From Microbispora sp. H13382 (lineage in GTDB: Bacteria; Actinomycetota; Actinomycetes; Streptosporangiales; Streptosporangiaceae): 64,000 bases of DNA. Both the position numbers and the translations under genes were made by a program. Below, piece by piece: positions 7,883 through 16,454 of the stretch. The stretch spans positions 1-64,000 of the forward strand of contig NZ_JABBXA010000006.1 in assembly GCF_014161445.1 (NCBI RefSeq), read 5' to 3'. Below the pieces are notes generated by a model. That model saw only the letters and a program-made list of their open reading frames with translations. It was not told where the DNA came from and did not search any database. The stretch's first letter is position 1, and every line of letters begins with the position of its first letter.

Positions 7883-9124
7883 TCACCGCGAGGGGGTGTG
7901 GGCGGCGATGGCCTCGTGGTAGGCCTCGACCGTGCGGCGGGCGACCACCGGCCACGCGTAGCGCTCCATGACGCGCTCGTAGCCGCGCCGGCCGAACTCG
8001 GCGCGCTCCTCGGGGGAGTCGAGCAGGCGGCGCAGCACGGCGGCCAGCTCCTCGGGGTCGCCCGGCGTCACCTGCACGGCCGCGTCGCCGACCACCTCGG
8101 GCAGGGCGCCCGTACGCGAGGCGACCAGCGGCGTGCCGCACGCCATGTGCTCGACGGCCGGCAGCGAGAACCCCTCGTACAGCGAGGGGACCACCGCGAC
8201 GTCGGAGGTGGCGATGAGCTCGGCCAGCTCCTCGTCGGGGATGCCGTGCACGAACCGTACGCGGTCGTGCAGGGACAGCTCGTTGACGAGCTGTTCCGTG
8301 GGCCCTCCGGGGGTGGGCCTGCTCACGACGGTGAGGTTGACCTCTCGCTCGGTGGCGAGCTTGGCGACCGCCCGCAGCAGGGTCGCCACGCCCTTCATGG
8401 GCGAGTCGGCGCTGGCCACGGCGACGATCGAGTTGTCCCGCTTCGGCAGTTCCGGCCGGGGGTGGAAGAACCGCGTGTCGACCCCGAGCGGGATCAGCCG
8501 CATGTTGGACTGCGGCACGTCGAAGTCGCGGTGGATGTCGGCCAGCGACGACTCGCTGACCGTCAGGATCGGGCTGAGCCGTGGCGCCACGATGCTCTGC
8601 ATGCGCACGAAGCCGTACCAGCGGCGCATCGACAGCCGCTTCCAGCCCTTGGCGGCCTTCAGCTCGATCCGCCGGTCCACGCTGATCGGGTGGTGGATCG
8701 TGCCGACCACGGGGAGCAGCTTCTTGATGCCGAGCAGGCCGTAGCCCAGCGTCTGGTTGTCCTGGACGACGTCGAAGTCGCCCCGCCGCCTCTTCAGCTC
8801 GCGGTAGGCCCGCAGGCTGAACGTCAGCGGCTCGGGGAAGCCGGCCGTCCACATCGTGGCGACCTCGAGCGCGTCGATCCAGTCGCGGTATTCGTCGAGC
8901 TTCGGCGTGCGGAACGGGTCCTCGTCGCGGTAGAGGTCCAGGCTCGGCACCTTGTTGAGGATCACGCCCTCGTCCAGCTCCGGGTACGGCTGGCCCGAGA
9001 AGACCTCGACGTGGTGGCCCAGAGCGACGAGCTCGCGGCTGATGTGGCGCAGGTACACCCCCTGGCCGCCGCAGGTGGGCTTGCTGCGGTAGGACAGCAG
9101 CGCGACTCGCAGCCTCTCCGCCAA
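7883..9124 (-). CDS. glycosyltransferase family 4
   Basis: A GT-B glycosyltransferase of 413 residues. The N-terminal acceptor domain begins RVALLSYRSKPTCGGQGVY. The C-terminal donor domain holds VVPSLYEGFSLPAVEHMACGTPLV, the GT4 E-x7-E region that binds the nucleotide sugar. The TTG at 9124 was chosen because a GGAAAGGGG box sits 7 bases before it and homology starts there. The frame is open to 9241 but that stretch is non-conserved. It leads the operon with the methyltransferase and the prenyltransferase-like gene. The divergent GDP-mannose dehydratase suggests a GDP-sugar donor, by inference. Confidence 0.85.
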   Translation of the reverse strand: MAERLRVALLSYRSKPTCGGQGVYLRHISRELVALGHHVEVFSGQPYPELDEGVILNKVPSLDLYRDEDPFRTPKLDEYRDWIDALEVATMWTAGFPEPLTFSLRAYRELKRRRGDFDVVQDNQTLGYGLLGIKKLLPVVGTIHHPISVDRRIELKAAKGWKRLSMRRWYGFVRMQSIVAPRLSPILTVSESSLADIHRDFDVPQSNMRLIPLGVDTRFFHPRPELPKRDNSIVAVASADSPMKGVATLLRAVAKLATEREVNLTVVSRPTPGGPTEQLVNELSLHDRVRFVHGIPDEELAELIATSDVAVVPSLYEGFSLPAVEHMACGTPLVASRTGALPEVVGDAAVQVTPGDPEELAAVLRRLLDSPEERAEFGRRGYERVMERYAWPVVARRTVEAYHEAIAAHTPSR

Positions 9125-9283
9125 GAGGCACCCCTTTCCAGCCGGTTTCCCGCCGTGCCCCGTGGGGCTGCTGCCAGGAACACTACCATTTGACCTTAGA
9201 TGGGGTAGGTGAGGTGGAAAGGGTCCTCGATCGACTGTCACCCTGCCCGACCTGGGGTGTTAGCTTACCCGAACGAGATTCGG

Positions 9284-9297
9284 TGTAACACGTTCTA
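9284..9297. promoter_or_regulatory. KstR-type operator
   Basis: TGTAACACGTTCTA fits TnnAACnnGTTnnA fully. It lies in the 255-base region between the divergent glycosyltransferase and GDP-mannose dehydratase genes. It suggests that one or both belong to the same regulon as the steroid genes. Confidence 0.6.
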
Positions 9298-9379
9298 GCG
9301 GCGCATATGTAGGACGTGGCCGGGCAGGGCGGTACATTCGCCTCTCATAGGCCAAGTTGGGCGCTACGAGGAGGATCCG

Positions 9380-10405
9380 TTGGCCAGGCGTGCGCTGATC
9401 ACCGGCATCACCGGTCAGGACGGCTCCTATCTCGCGGAACACCTGCTGAGCGAGGGATACGAGGTCTGGGGCCTGGTCCGGGGGCAGGCCAACCCCCGCG
9501 TCCCGCGGGTGCGCCGGCTCCTGCAGGACGTACGGCTGGTCCGCGGCGACCTGCTCGACCAGGGGTCGCTGATCTCGGCCGTGGAGAAGGTGCAGCCGGA
9601 CGAGGTCTACAACCTGGGCGCCATCTCGTTCGTGCCGATGTCGTGGGAGCAGGCCGAGCTGACCGGCGAGGTGACCGGCATGGGCGTGCTCCGCGTGCTC
9701 GAGGCCATCCGCGTCTGCTCGGGGATCACCGCCTCGCGGGGCTCGGCGGCCGGGCAGATCCGCTTCTACCAGGCGTCGTCCTCGGAGATGTTCGGCCAGG
9801 TCAGGGAGACGCCGCAGACCGAGCGCACCCCCTTCCACCCCAGGTCGCCGTACGGCGTGGCCAAGGCGTACGGGCACTTCCTCACGCAGAACTACCGCGA
9901 GTCGTACGGGATGTTCGCGGTGTCGGGGATCCTGTTCAACCACGAGTCGCCCCGGCGGGGGGCCGAGTTCGTCACCCGCAAGGTCTCGCTCGGCGTCGCG
10001 CGGATCAAGCTCGGCATGGCCGCGGAACTGCGCCTGGGCAACCTGGAGGCGCGCCGCGACTGGGGATTCGCCGGCGACTTCGTCCGCGCCATGCACATGA
10101 TGCTGTCGGCCGCCGAGCCCGAGGACTACGTCATCGGCACCGGGCGCATCCACTCGGTGCGCGAACTGGTCGAGGCGGCGTTCGCCGCCGCCGATCTGGA
10201 CTGGGAGCGGTACGTCGTCTGCGACGCGGCCCTGCACCGCCCGGCGGAGGTCGACCTGCTGTGCGCGGACCCGAAGAAGGCCCGCACGCAGCTCGGCTGG
10301 GAGCCGACGGTGTCGTTCGAGGAGCTCGTGGGGATGATGGTCGAGGCCGACCTGCGCCTGCTCGCCGACGGCGGCGACCCCGAGCAGGACTCCTCCTGGG
10401 CCTGA
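9380..10405 (+). CDS. gmd: GDP-mannose 4,6-dehydratase
   Basis: A 341-residue extended short-chain dehydrogenase converting GDP-mannose to GDP-4-keto-6-deoxymannose in the cytoplasm. Residues 9-15 (GITGQDG) form the NADP-binding turn of this enzyme. SSSEMFG holds the Ser/Glu of the active site, and SPYGVAKAYGH the Tyr-x3-Lys. NHESPRRGAEFVTRK is the substrate-binding signature. The start is TTG at 9380 behind GAGGAGGA. It probably supplies a deoxy-sugar donor for the glycosyltransferase on the other strand. Confidence 0.92.
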   Translation: MARRALITGITGQDGSYLAEHLLSEGYEVWGLVRGQANPRVPRVRRLLQDVRLVRGDLLDQGSLISAVEKVQPDEVYNLGAISFVPMSWEQAELTGEVTGMGVLRVLEAIRVCSGITASRGSAAGQIRFYQASSSEMFGQVRETPQTERTPFHPRSPYGVAKAYGHFLTQNYRESYGMFAVSGILFNHESPRRGAEFVTRKVSLGVARIKLGMAAELRLGNLEARRDWGFAGDFVRAMHMMLSAAEPEDYVIGTGRIHSVRELVEAAFAAADLDWERYVVCDAALHRPAEVDLLCADPKKARTQLGWEPTVSFEELVGMMVEADLRLLADGGDPEQDSSWA

Positions 10406-10448
10406 CATCCCCCTTGCGGGCCGCGGGCCTGGCCTCGGCCGTCCAGGA

Positions 10449-10478
10449 TTGACACAAAACCTACCAACTGTGCATGCT
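10449..10478 (+). promoter_or_regulatory. candidate promoter giving a leaderless ROK transcript
   Basis: A perfect -35 TTGACA (10449-10454) is followed after 18 bases by CATGCT (10473-10478), which keeps the two most conserved -10 bases. Transcription would begin at about 10485-10486, where an in-frame ATG stands. Confidence 0.4.
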
Positions 10479-10485
10479 TTATCGC

Positions 10486-11790
10486 ATGTGGCGATCGGAC
10501 GGTGCTGCGTCTCCTGACCCGGCGTCTCCTGGCTTGGCGTCTCCTGGCTTGGCGTCTCCTGGCTTGGCGGTCCCCGGTCCGGGATCCTCGGCGCGGCGCG
10601 GGCACGAGCGGGCCGTGCTCGGCCTGCTGCGCGCGCACGGTCCGCTGAACCGGGGCGAACTCGGCCGGCGGTGCGGCCTGTCGCGCACGACCCTGCACGA
10701 GGCTCTCAGCGGGCTGCTGGCCGCGGGCGCGGTGGTCACGGCGGCGCCGGACGACGGGCCGCGCGGCAGGGGCCGCCCCGCCGGGAAACTGGCCCTCAAC
10801 ACCGCGGTGGGCCAGGCCGTCGGCATCGACTTCGCCCGTCGCGCGGTGCACGTCGCGGCCGTGGACGTGACGTACGAGGTCCTGGGCACGGCGGGGGAGG
10901 CCCACGCGCCCGGCCTGCCGTGGCCGGACCGGGTGGCGCTCGCCGAGCGGCTCGTCCGGAGGGTCGTCGGCGGCGAGCCATGGCTCAGGGCGCTCAGGGG
11001 CGTCGGCGTGGGCCTGGTGGGCCCGGTGGCCGGGGCGGCAGCGGTGGCCGGCGTCGAGTCCCTCCTCCGGGACCGCTTCGGCGGGCCGGTGCTGCTGGAC
11101 AACAACACCAGGCTCGCGGCGCTCGCCGAGTCGACGTGGGGCGCGGCCGCCGGCGCCCAGGACGTGCTCTATCTGCGACTGTCGTACGGAGTCGGCGGCG
11201 GGGTGGTGGCAGGAGGGGCGCTGCACCGCGGTGCCGACGGGGTGTCCGGGGAGATCGGGCACATCCCGGTGGACCCGGAGGGAAGGCGCTGCGAGTGCGG
11301 CGGCACGGGATGCCTGGAGACCGTCGCCTCGATCAGGGCGGTGCTCGACGCGTACCGTGCCCGGGGCGGACGCGGCGACAGCCTGCCCGCGCTGATGGCC
11401 GCCGTGGAGGCGGGCGACCCGCTCGCCCTGGGCCTGCTGCGCGACGTCGGCGTCCAGATCGGGCGGGTGCTCGCCGCGTTGTCCAACGCGATCGGGCCCA
11501 GGGTGATCGCCATCGGCGGGGAACTGGCCGAGATCGGTGCTCCGCTCCTGGGGCCCGTGCAAGAGGCCCTGCACGCGGGCGCGGTGCCGATCTCGCGCCA
11601 CCGGCTGACCCTGCGCCGGGCGGCGCTCGGCGACGTCGCGGGCGCCCTCGGCGGCGTCGCGCTGGCGATGGGGGAGTCTCCGCTGCTGTCGCGCTACGCG
11701 GCCGCCGAGCCGGAGACCGGCCCCGCGGGCTCGCGCGCCGGCCGGTACGGCGCGGTCGCGGCCGGGCGACGCCTGGCGCTGACCGGCTGA
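10486..11790 (+). CDS. ROK family transcriptional regulator
   Basis: About 434 residues. An N-terminal winged helix (AVLGLLRAHGPLNRGELGRRCGLSRTTLHEAL) is followed by the sugar-kinase-like ROK domain. That domain contains SGEIGHIPVDP and the zinc cluster CECGGTGC. ROK repressors usually bind a sugar and control uptake or catabolic genes. The target here is unknown, as no sugar operon adjoins. The region before the helix-turn-helix is odd: it is made of about four copies of a 15-base repeat encoding ASPGL units. The start is uncertain: ATG 10474 lies inside the predicted -10 element, so ATG 10486 is preferred. Confidence 0.85.
   Translation: MWRSDGAASPDPASPGLASPGLASPGLAVPGPGSSARRGHERAVLGLLRAHGPLNRGELGRRCGLSRTTLHEALSGLLAAGAVVTAAPDDGPRGRGRPAGKLALNTAVGQAVGIDFARRAVHVAAVDVTYEVLGTAGEAHAPGLPWPDRVALAERLVRRVVGGEPWLRALRGVGVGLVGPVAGAAAVAGVESLLRDRFGGPVLLDNNTRLAALAESTWGAAAGAQDVLYLRLSYGVGGGVVAGGALHRGADGVSGEIGHIPVDPEGRRCECGGTGCLETVASIRAVLDAYRARGGRGDSLPALMAAVEAGDPLALGLLRDVGVQIGRVLAALSNAIGPRVIAIGGELAEIGAPLLGPVQEALHAGAVPISRHRLTLRRAALGDVAGALGGVALAMGESPLLSRYAAAEPETGPAGSRAGRYGAVAAGRRLALTG
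10506..10565 (+). repeat. 15-base tandem repeat in the 5' end of the ROK gene
   Basis: GGCGTCTCCTGGCTT occurs three times head to tail (10521, 10536, 10551), preceded by one diverged copy at 10506. It is in frame and encodes a repeated ASPGL segment, so slippage would change the length of the N-terminal tail without breaking the gene. Confidence 0.85.
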
Positions 11791-11817
11791 CCACGCCGCC
11801 GGCGGCTGTGGCGCCCG

Positions 11818-13017
11818 TCAGCCGAGGGTGACGGGCAGCGTCTTGATGCCGTTGATGAAGTTGGACCTCAGCCGCTTGGCCTCGCCGGCCTGCCGGATGC
11901 CGGGCAGGCGCTGGGCCAGCACCTCGAACAGCACCCGAAGCTCCAGCTTGGCCAGGTGGTTGCCGAGGCAGAAGTGCGCCCCGCCCCCGCCGAACCCGAT
12001 CTGGGGGTTGGGATCGCGGCCGATGTCGAACTCGTCGGGCCGCTCGAACACGTCGGCGTCCCGGTTGGCCGACGCGTAGAAGACCACCACCTTGTCGCCC
12101 TCGGCGATCTTCTGGCCGCGGATCTCGCTGTCCGCGGTGGCCGTACGCCGGAACAGGTTGACCGGGGACACCCAGCGGACGATCTCGTCGGCGGCCGTCC
12201 TGGCGAGGGAGGGGTCGTCCACCAGGCGCTTCCACTGGTCCGGATGCTCGAAGAGGGTCAGCATGCCGCCGGACGCCGCGTTCCTGGTGGTCTCGTTGCC
12301 CGCCACGATGAGCAGCAGGACGAACAGGTCGAACTCGTCCTCGGTCAGCGTCTGCCCGTCCTCGTCGGGCTGCAGCAGCTTGGTGACGATGTCGTCGCGG
12401 GGCTCCTGCCTGCGTGCCTCGGCGAGGGTGTGGGCGTACGAGTAGACCTCGAGGGCGGCGGCCTGCCCCTCCTCCGGGCTGGTGGAGTAGTCGGGGTCGT
12501 CGCTGCCGATCATGCGGTTGGACCACTCGAAGATCTTGTCCCGGTCCTCGACCGGCGCGCCGAGCAGCTCGCAGATCACGTACAGCGGGAGCGGCGCGGC
12601 GATGTCCCGCACGAAGTCGACCTCGGGCTTGTCCCGGACCTCGTCCACCAGCGCGTGGCAGATGTCGCGGATGTGCTCCTCCAGCCGCCCGATCTGGCGC
12701 GGGGTGAAACCCCGGTTGACCAGCGAGCGGCGCCGGGTGTGGTCGGGCGGGTCCTGGTTGAGCATCATCAGGCGCTGGAGCTCGCGTTGCTCCTCGGGCA
12801 TCTCGTCGAACAGCGCCAGCTTGCGGGCCGAGGAGAACAGATCGGAATGGCGGGAGACGTGGACGACGTCCGCGTGCTTGGTGATCGCCCAGAATCCGGG
12901 CCAGTCGTCCTGCCCCTCGTGCCAGTAGACGGGCGCGTTGGCCCTGAGCCAGCGGAGCTGCTCGTGCGGGACCCCGCTGCGCGTGTAAAGGTCCTTGTCG
13001 ACGAGGTTGATTTCCAT
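11818..13017 (-). CDS. cytochrome P450, CYP125-like steroid side-chain hydroxylase
   Basis: A 399-residue P450. The I helix holds AGNETT (239-244), the K helix E278-x-x-R281, and the haem loop GFGGGGAHFC with ligand Cys350. Long stretches match what I know of CYP125: LMMLNQDPPDHTR, NRGFTPRQIGRLEEHI, EHPDQW and a C-terminal NFINGIK. CYP125 oxidises the terminal side-chain carbon of cholesterol or cholestenone. ATG 13017 follows AGGTGG, and a KstR-type box lies about 100 bases upstream, which supports the steroid assignment. The ferredoxin at 3743-3937 is a likely electron donor. A role in the neighbouring peptide cluster cannot be excluded but is less likely. Confidence 0.85.
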   Translation of the reverse strand: MEINLVDKDLYTRSGVPHEQLRWLRANAPVYWHEGQDDWPGFWAITKHADVVHVSRHSDLFSSARKLALFDEMPEEQRELQRLMMLNQDPPDHTRRRSLVNRGFTPRQIGRLEEHIRDICHALVDEVRDKPEVDFVRDIAAPLPLYVICELLGAPVEDRDKIFEWSNRMIGSDDPDYSTSPEEGQAAALEVYSYAHTLAEARRQEPRDDIVTKLLQPDEDGQTLTEDEFDLFVLLLIVAGNETTRNAASGGMLTLFEHPDQWKRLVDDPSLARTAADEIVRWVSPVNLFRRTATADSEIRGQKIAEGDKVVVFYASANRDADVFERPDEFDIGRDPNPQIGFGGGGAHFCLGNHLAKLELRVLFEVLAQRLPGIRQAGEAKRLRSNFINGIKTLPVTLG

Positions 13018-13115
13018 GCATCCACCTAATCGGGTTCGGCTGCCCTTGGTAAGAGGGATGATCGCCCTGTCGGCGCGGTACGTGTGGTCGACGCCTGCTC
13101 GACCTGAAATCGATC

Positions 13116-13129
13116 TGAAACGTGTTCTA
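13116..13129. promoter_or_regulatory. KstR-type operator
   Basis: TGAAACGTGTTCTA agrees with TnnAACnnGTTnnA at all fixed positions. It lies 99 bases upstream of the CYP125-like start, in the short gap after the LuxR-type regulator gene. Confidence 0.7.
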
Positions 13130-13184
13130 GTACGCGTGCGACGGCCCGTCAAGGGACCCGGAGGTGACGGAGCGCTGGCGCGTC

Positions 13185-16019
13185 CTATTCCTCCTGGCCG
13201 GGCCACCGGCCCGTGCCGGCGTGGCGTTCGCGCAGCCGTTTGACGATCTCCGCCAGCTCGGCACGGGTGTGGATGCCGAGCTTGCGGTAGATGCGGGCCA
13301 GGTGGGTGTCCACGGTCCGCTTGCTGATGGACAGCTCCGTCGCGACCTGGAGGTTGCTCAAGCCGCGCAGGACCAGGTCGGTGACCCGCATCTCCCCGGC
13401 CGTCAGCGGTGACGGGCCACCGGCATGCCCGCCGCGGGGCCGTCCGCCGGTGCCGGCGAGGCTGCGCTCGGCGAGCGCGGCGAGTCGCACGGCGCCGCGG
13501 CCGTCGGCGAGCGCGTACGCCTCGCTGAGCATGTCGTGGGCCCGGCGCGCATCCCCGGCGGCCTGCAGGGCGATGCCCATGCGCACCATCGCGCGGAGGC
13601 GTTCCATGCCGCCCTCGGCCCCGTCGAGCACGGTCAGCGCCTCGGTGAGCAGGTCGAGGCGGCGATCACCCTCGGCGGTCGCGCTCATGGTGCTCAGCGC
13701 GCGGCCGATGCCGTAGGGGGCGCCCCAGGCCCGGGCCAGCTCCAGTTCCTCCTCGGCCAGGCGGCGGGCGGTCACGCGCTGGCCGAGCCGCATGTAGGCC
13801 AGCGCCGCCTGGCCGCGCCAGCCCCCGCAGGCCGGGTTGACCACCCCGGCCGACAGCAGCTGCCGCCCGGCCTCCAGCAGGGCCCGCAGCCCCTCGCGTA
13901 CGTCACCCCTGGCGATCGAGACCCGGCCCTGGGCCTCCAGCAGGGCTCCGTGCAGGAAGGGATGCACCGGCTCGCGTGCGGCGACCTCGTCGAACAGCGC
14001 GTGTGCGACGTCGAGTTCGTCGCGCTCGAGGAGCGCGCGGGCCGCGCAGGACACCGCGGCGGCGTGCAGTCCGAAGGCGTGCGACGCCCGCGCGAAGAGG
14101 ATGGCCTCACGCGCGTGCGCCAGCGACGCGCGCAGCTCCCCCCTGCGGTAGGCGACGTCCGACAGCAGCGTGACGGCGAGGGCCTGCCCGGTCACCGAGG
14201 CGTGCGCCCGCGCGTCGGCGGCCACCTGCTCCGACCAGTACGCCGCCTCGTCCACGCGGCCCGCCCACAACAGCGCGATGACCAGCGTCGGCGGGATCGG
14301 CCCGCCCCCGTCGAGGCAGCGCCGGGCCAGGGCCAGGGTGCGCTCGCGGTGCTTTCCCCTGGCCGCGCCGGACAGCGCGGCGGTGGCGAGGTAGTCCTGT
14401 GCTCCGGCGCTGGTGCCGGTGCCGAGGTGGCGCATCGCCGCGCGTGAGCCGTACGACTGGCCGGTGAGCAGCGCCTGCGCGCTGAGCCTCAGCAGCACCT
14501 CGCGGCGGTCGGGAAGCCGGCCGTCCGGGTCGTCGTCGAGACCGCGGGCGACGTCGCAGAAGGCCGAGGCGGCCTCCGGGGAGTTGAGCGTGAGCAGGGT
14601 GGTGGCGAAGGGAGCCAGGGAGTCGGCCCGCTCGCCGACGCCGTCGGCGAGTGCGGTCACGGTGCGGAAGTGCCGCAGGCAGGCGGGGATGTCGAGGTGC
14701 ACCACGACGGCGCCCAGCTCGGCGGTCACCTGGAGAACGGTCTGGCCCTTGGCCGTGGCGAGTGCCCGGTGGAGGTAGCGGGTCGCGTCCTCCCAGGCGT
14801 TCTCGGAGACCGCCTCCCGCGCGGCCTCGCGCAGCACCGACACGGCCCACGGGTCACCGGTGGGACTGGCCGACAGCAGGTGCCGGGCCGACCGCTTGGG
14901 TGGCGAGCCGAGGCGGTGCAGCAGCGAGGCCGCCCGCCGGTGCAACTCGTCGCGCGCGCGAGGATCCATCCGCGCGAGGATCGTCGACTGGACGAGGTCG
15001 TGCGTGAACCGCTGCGGGGGGCTGCCCTCCAGCAGGCCGGCCCCCGCGAGTGCCTGTCCCGCCTCCTCGGCCGCGACCGCGCCGTACCCGGCCAGCATCG
15101 CCGCCGTCTCCAGCCCGGCGTACGGCGCGATGATGGCCAGGCTCTGCAGGAGGGTGAGGATGGACGGATACCTGCCGCCGAGCCATTCGAGGACGGTCTC
15201 CGACAGAGCGATGGCGCCGATCCGCTGCACCCTGGGCAGCTCCGAGCGGTCCGGCAGGACGTCGGCGGCGGCCAGCCGTGCCGCCGTCTCCAGCAGGAGC
15301 AGCGGGTTGCCCTTGGTGAGGCGGTGACAGGCGCTCACGATCTCGTCGTCCACGGAGGCGCCCAGCGCCGACTCGACGAGCGTGGCGGCGCATTTCCGGC
15401 ACAGCGCGGAGGGCCTCAGCGACCGCGCGTACGGCAGCGCCAGGATGTCCCGGACCGTCTCGCCGGCGCTGCGGTCGTCCGCGTCGCAGGTCAGGATCAT
15501 CGCGATGGGCAGGCCGTCGAGCCGCCGGGCGATGTAGGAGCACCACTGCGCCGACTGAGGGTCGGCATGGTTGAGGTCGTCGACCGCGATGATGAGCGGC
15601 TGTCCCGCGGTCAGCGAGCGGGTGGCCCGGTAGAGGTCGTCGAGCAGCGTGGCGGGCACGCCCGGCGCGCTCCCGTCGTACGCCACGGCCGTCATCGCGG
15701 GCGCGTGCACGTTCGCCTCGAGGACGGCGGCGGGTACGCCGAGCTCGGCCGCCCGTCCCGAGCCGCTCATCATCGGGTCGAACAACTGACGGACGATGCC
15801 GAACGCGAAGGAGCGCTCGTCGGCGTGACCCCGGGCGCTCAGGACCACTCCACCCGGCCTGCGCGCCAGCGCGGCGTGCAGCAGCCGGGTCTTCCCGATT
15901 CCCCGGGTGCCCTGAATCACCAGTACGGCCGGCCGCCCATCGGAAAGCCCGGCCAGTACGTCGTCGACGACCTCTAGCTCCTTGTCACGGTGCAGTAGTA
16001 CCGGCCGCCCTGAGGCCAT
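13185..16019 (-). CDS. large ATP-binding LuxR (LAL) family regulator
   Basis: A 944-residue regulator. The N-terminus has an AAA module with Walker A GTRGIGKTRLL near residue 40. A long helical, TPR-like middle follows. The C-terminal LuxR helix-turn-helix (LTAGEMRVTDLVLRGLSNLQVATELSIS) lies at about residues 870-930. Such LAL proteins activate antibiotic clusters in actinomycetes. It faces the cyclodehydratase gene across 435 bases that hold several TACGTA-type boxes, so it is the prime candidate for the pathway activator. That it binds these boxes is inference. Confidence 0.9.
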   Translation of the reverse strand: MASGRPVLLHRDKELEVVDDVLAGLSDGRPAVLVIQGTRGIGKTRLLHAALARRPGGVVLSARGHADERSFAFGIVRQLFDPMMSGSGRAAELGVPAAVLEANVHAPAMTAVAYDGSAPGVPATLLDDLYRATRSLTAGQPLIIAVDDLNHADPQSAQWCSYIARRLDGLPIAMILTCDADDRSAGETVRDILALPYARSLRPSALCRKCAATLVESALGASVDDEIVSACHRLTKGNPLLLLETAARLAAADVLPDRSELPRVQRIGAIALSETVLEWLGGRYPSILTLLQSLAIIAPYAGLETAAMLAGYGAVAAEEAGQALAGAGLLEGSPPQRFTHDLVQSTILARMDPRARDELHRRAASLLHRLGSPPKRSARHLLSASPTGDPWAVSVLREAAREAVSENAWEDATRYLHRALATAKGQTVLQVTAELGAVVVHLDIPACLRHFRTVTALADGVGERADSLAPFATTLLTLNSPEAASAFCDVARGLDDDPDGRLPDRREVLLRLSAQALLTGQSYGSRAAMRHLGTGTSAGAQDYLATAALSGAARGKHRERTLALARRCLDGGGPIPPTLVIALLWAGRVDEAAYWSEQVAADARAHASVTGQALAVTLLSDVAYRRGELRASLAHAREAILFARASHAFGLHAAAVSCAARALLERDELDVAHALFDEVAAREPVHPFLHGALLEAQGRVSIARGDVREGLRALLEAGRQLLSAGVVNPACGGWRGQAALAYMRLGQRVTARRLAEEELELARAWGAPYGIGRALSTMSATAEGDRRLDLLTEALTVLDGAEGGMERLRAMVRMGIALQAAGDARRAHDMLSEAYALADGRGAVRLAALAERSLAGTGGRPRGGHAGGPSPLTAGEMRVTDLVLRGLSNLQVATELSISKRTVDTHLARIYRKLGIHTRAELAEIVKRLRERHAGTGRWPGQEE

Positions 16020-16454
16020 CCCTACCCCCGGACCACATGCTTATTTTTCCGACACACGGATCATGCCGGACAGGGTCGGCCTTCTGTCAATACGTGAAAT
16101 CTAGTCGAGTAAACACACAATCACCGACAAGTAGTGGTTGATTCCCGTCAGGATTTCCGGTCCGATGACTGGGGTGAATCGCCCATTCGTAGCCGGAACC
16201 CTCACGCGTCCGGGAATTCGGGCGGCCGAATCGCCGCGACGGCCCGGCGCCCGATGCCGTCGGAGCCCGTGGGGCATACGTATTCCGCCGCGCGGCCGGC
16301 GCATACGCATCGCCGTACGCACCAGTCCGGATTCCGCGTTGTGCGGGCGATGCGTACGTATATATCCGTATGGCGATAAATACGTCTTTACTTCCTCCTG
16401 AATCCAATGGAATTCTCCGCTCATCGGCTAATCGCGCAGTGAATGGCGGGGGGC
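16020..16454. other. divergent control region of the RiPP cluster
   Basis: This 435-base gap between the LAL regulator and the cyclodehydratase gene is visibly richer in A and T than its surroundings. I see no credible coding frame with a ribosome site. It carries at least four copies of a TACGTA-containing box between 16275 and 16386 and AT-rich stretches that could hold promoters for both directions. Confidence 0.7.
16275..16386. promoter_or_regulatory. cluster of TACGTA-type boxes
   Basis: CATACGTATTCCGCCG (16275-16290), CATACGCATCGCCG (16302-16315), TGCGTACGTATATATCCG (16351-16368) and an inverted copy around 16367-16386. The first copy shares CGTATT-CCGCCG with a site at 36228-36240, and TACGTATTC with one at 28667-28675. 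They probably bind the regulator of the RiPP cluster. Confidence 0.55.
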
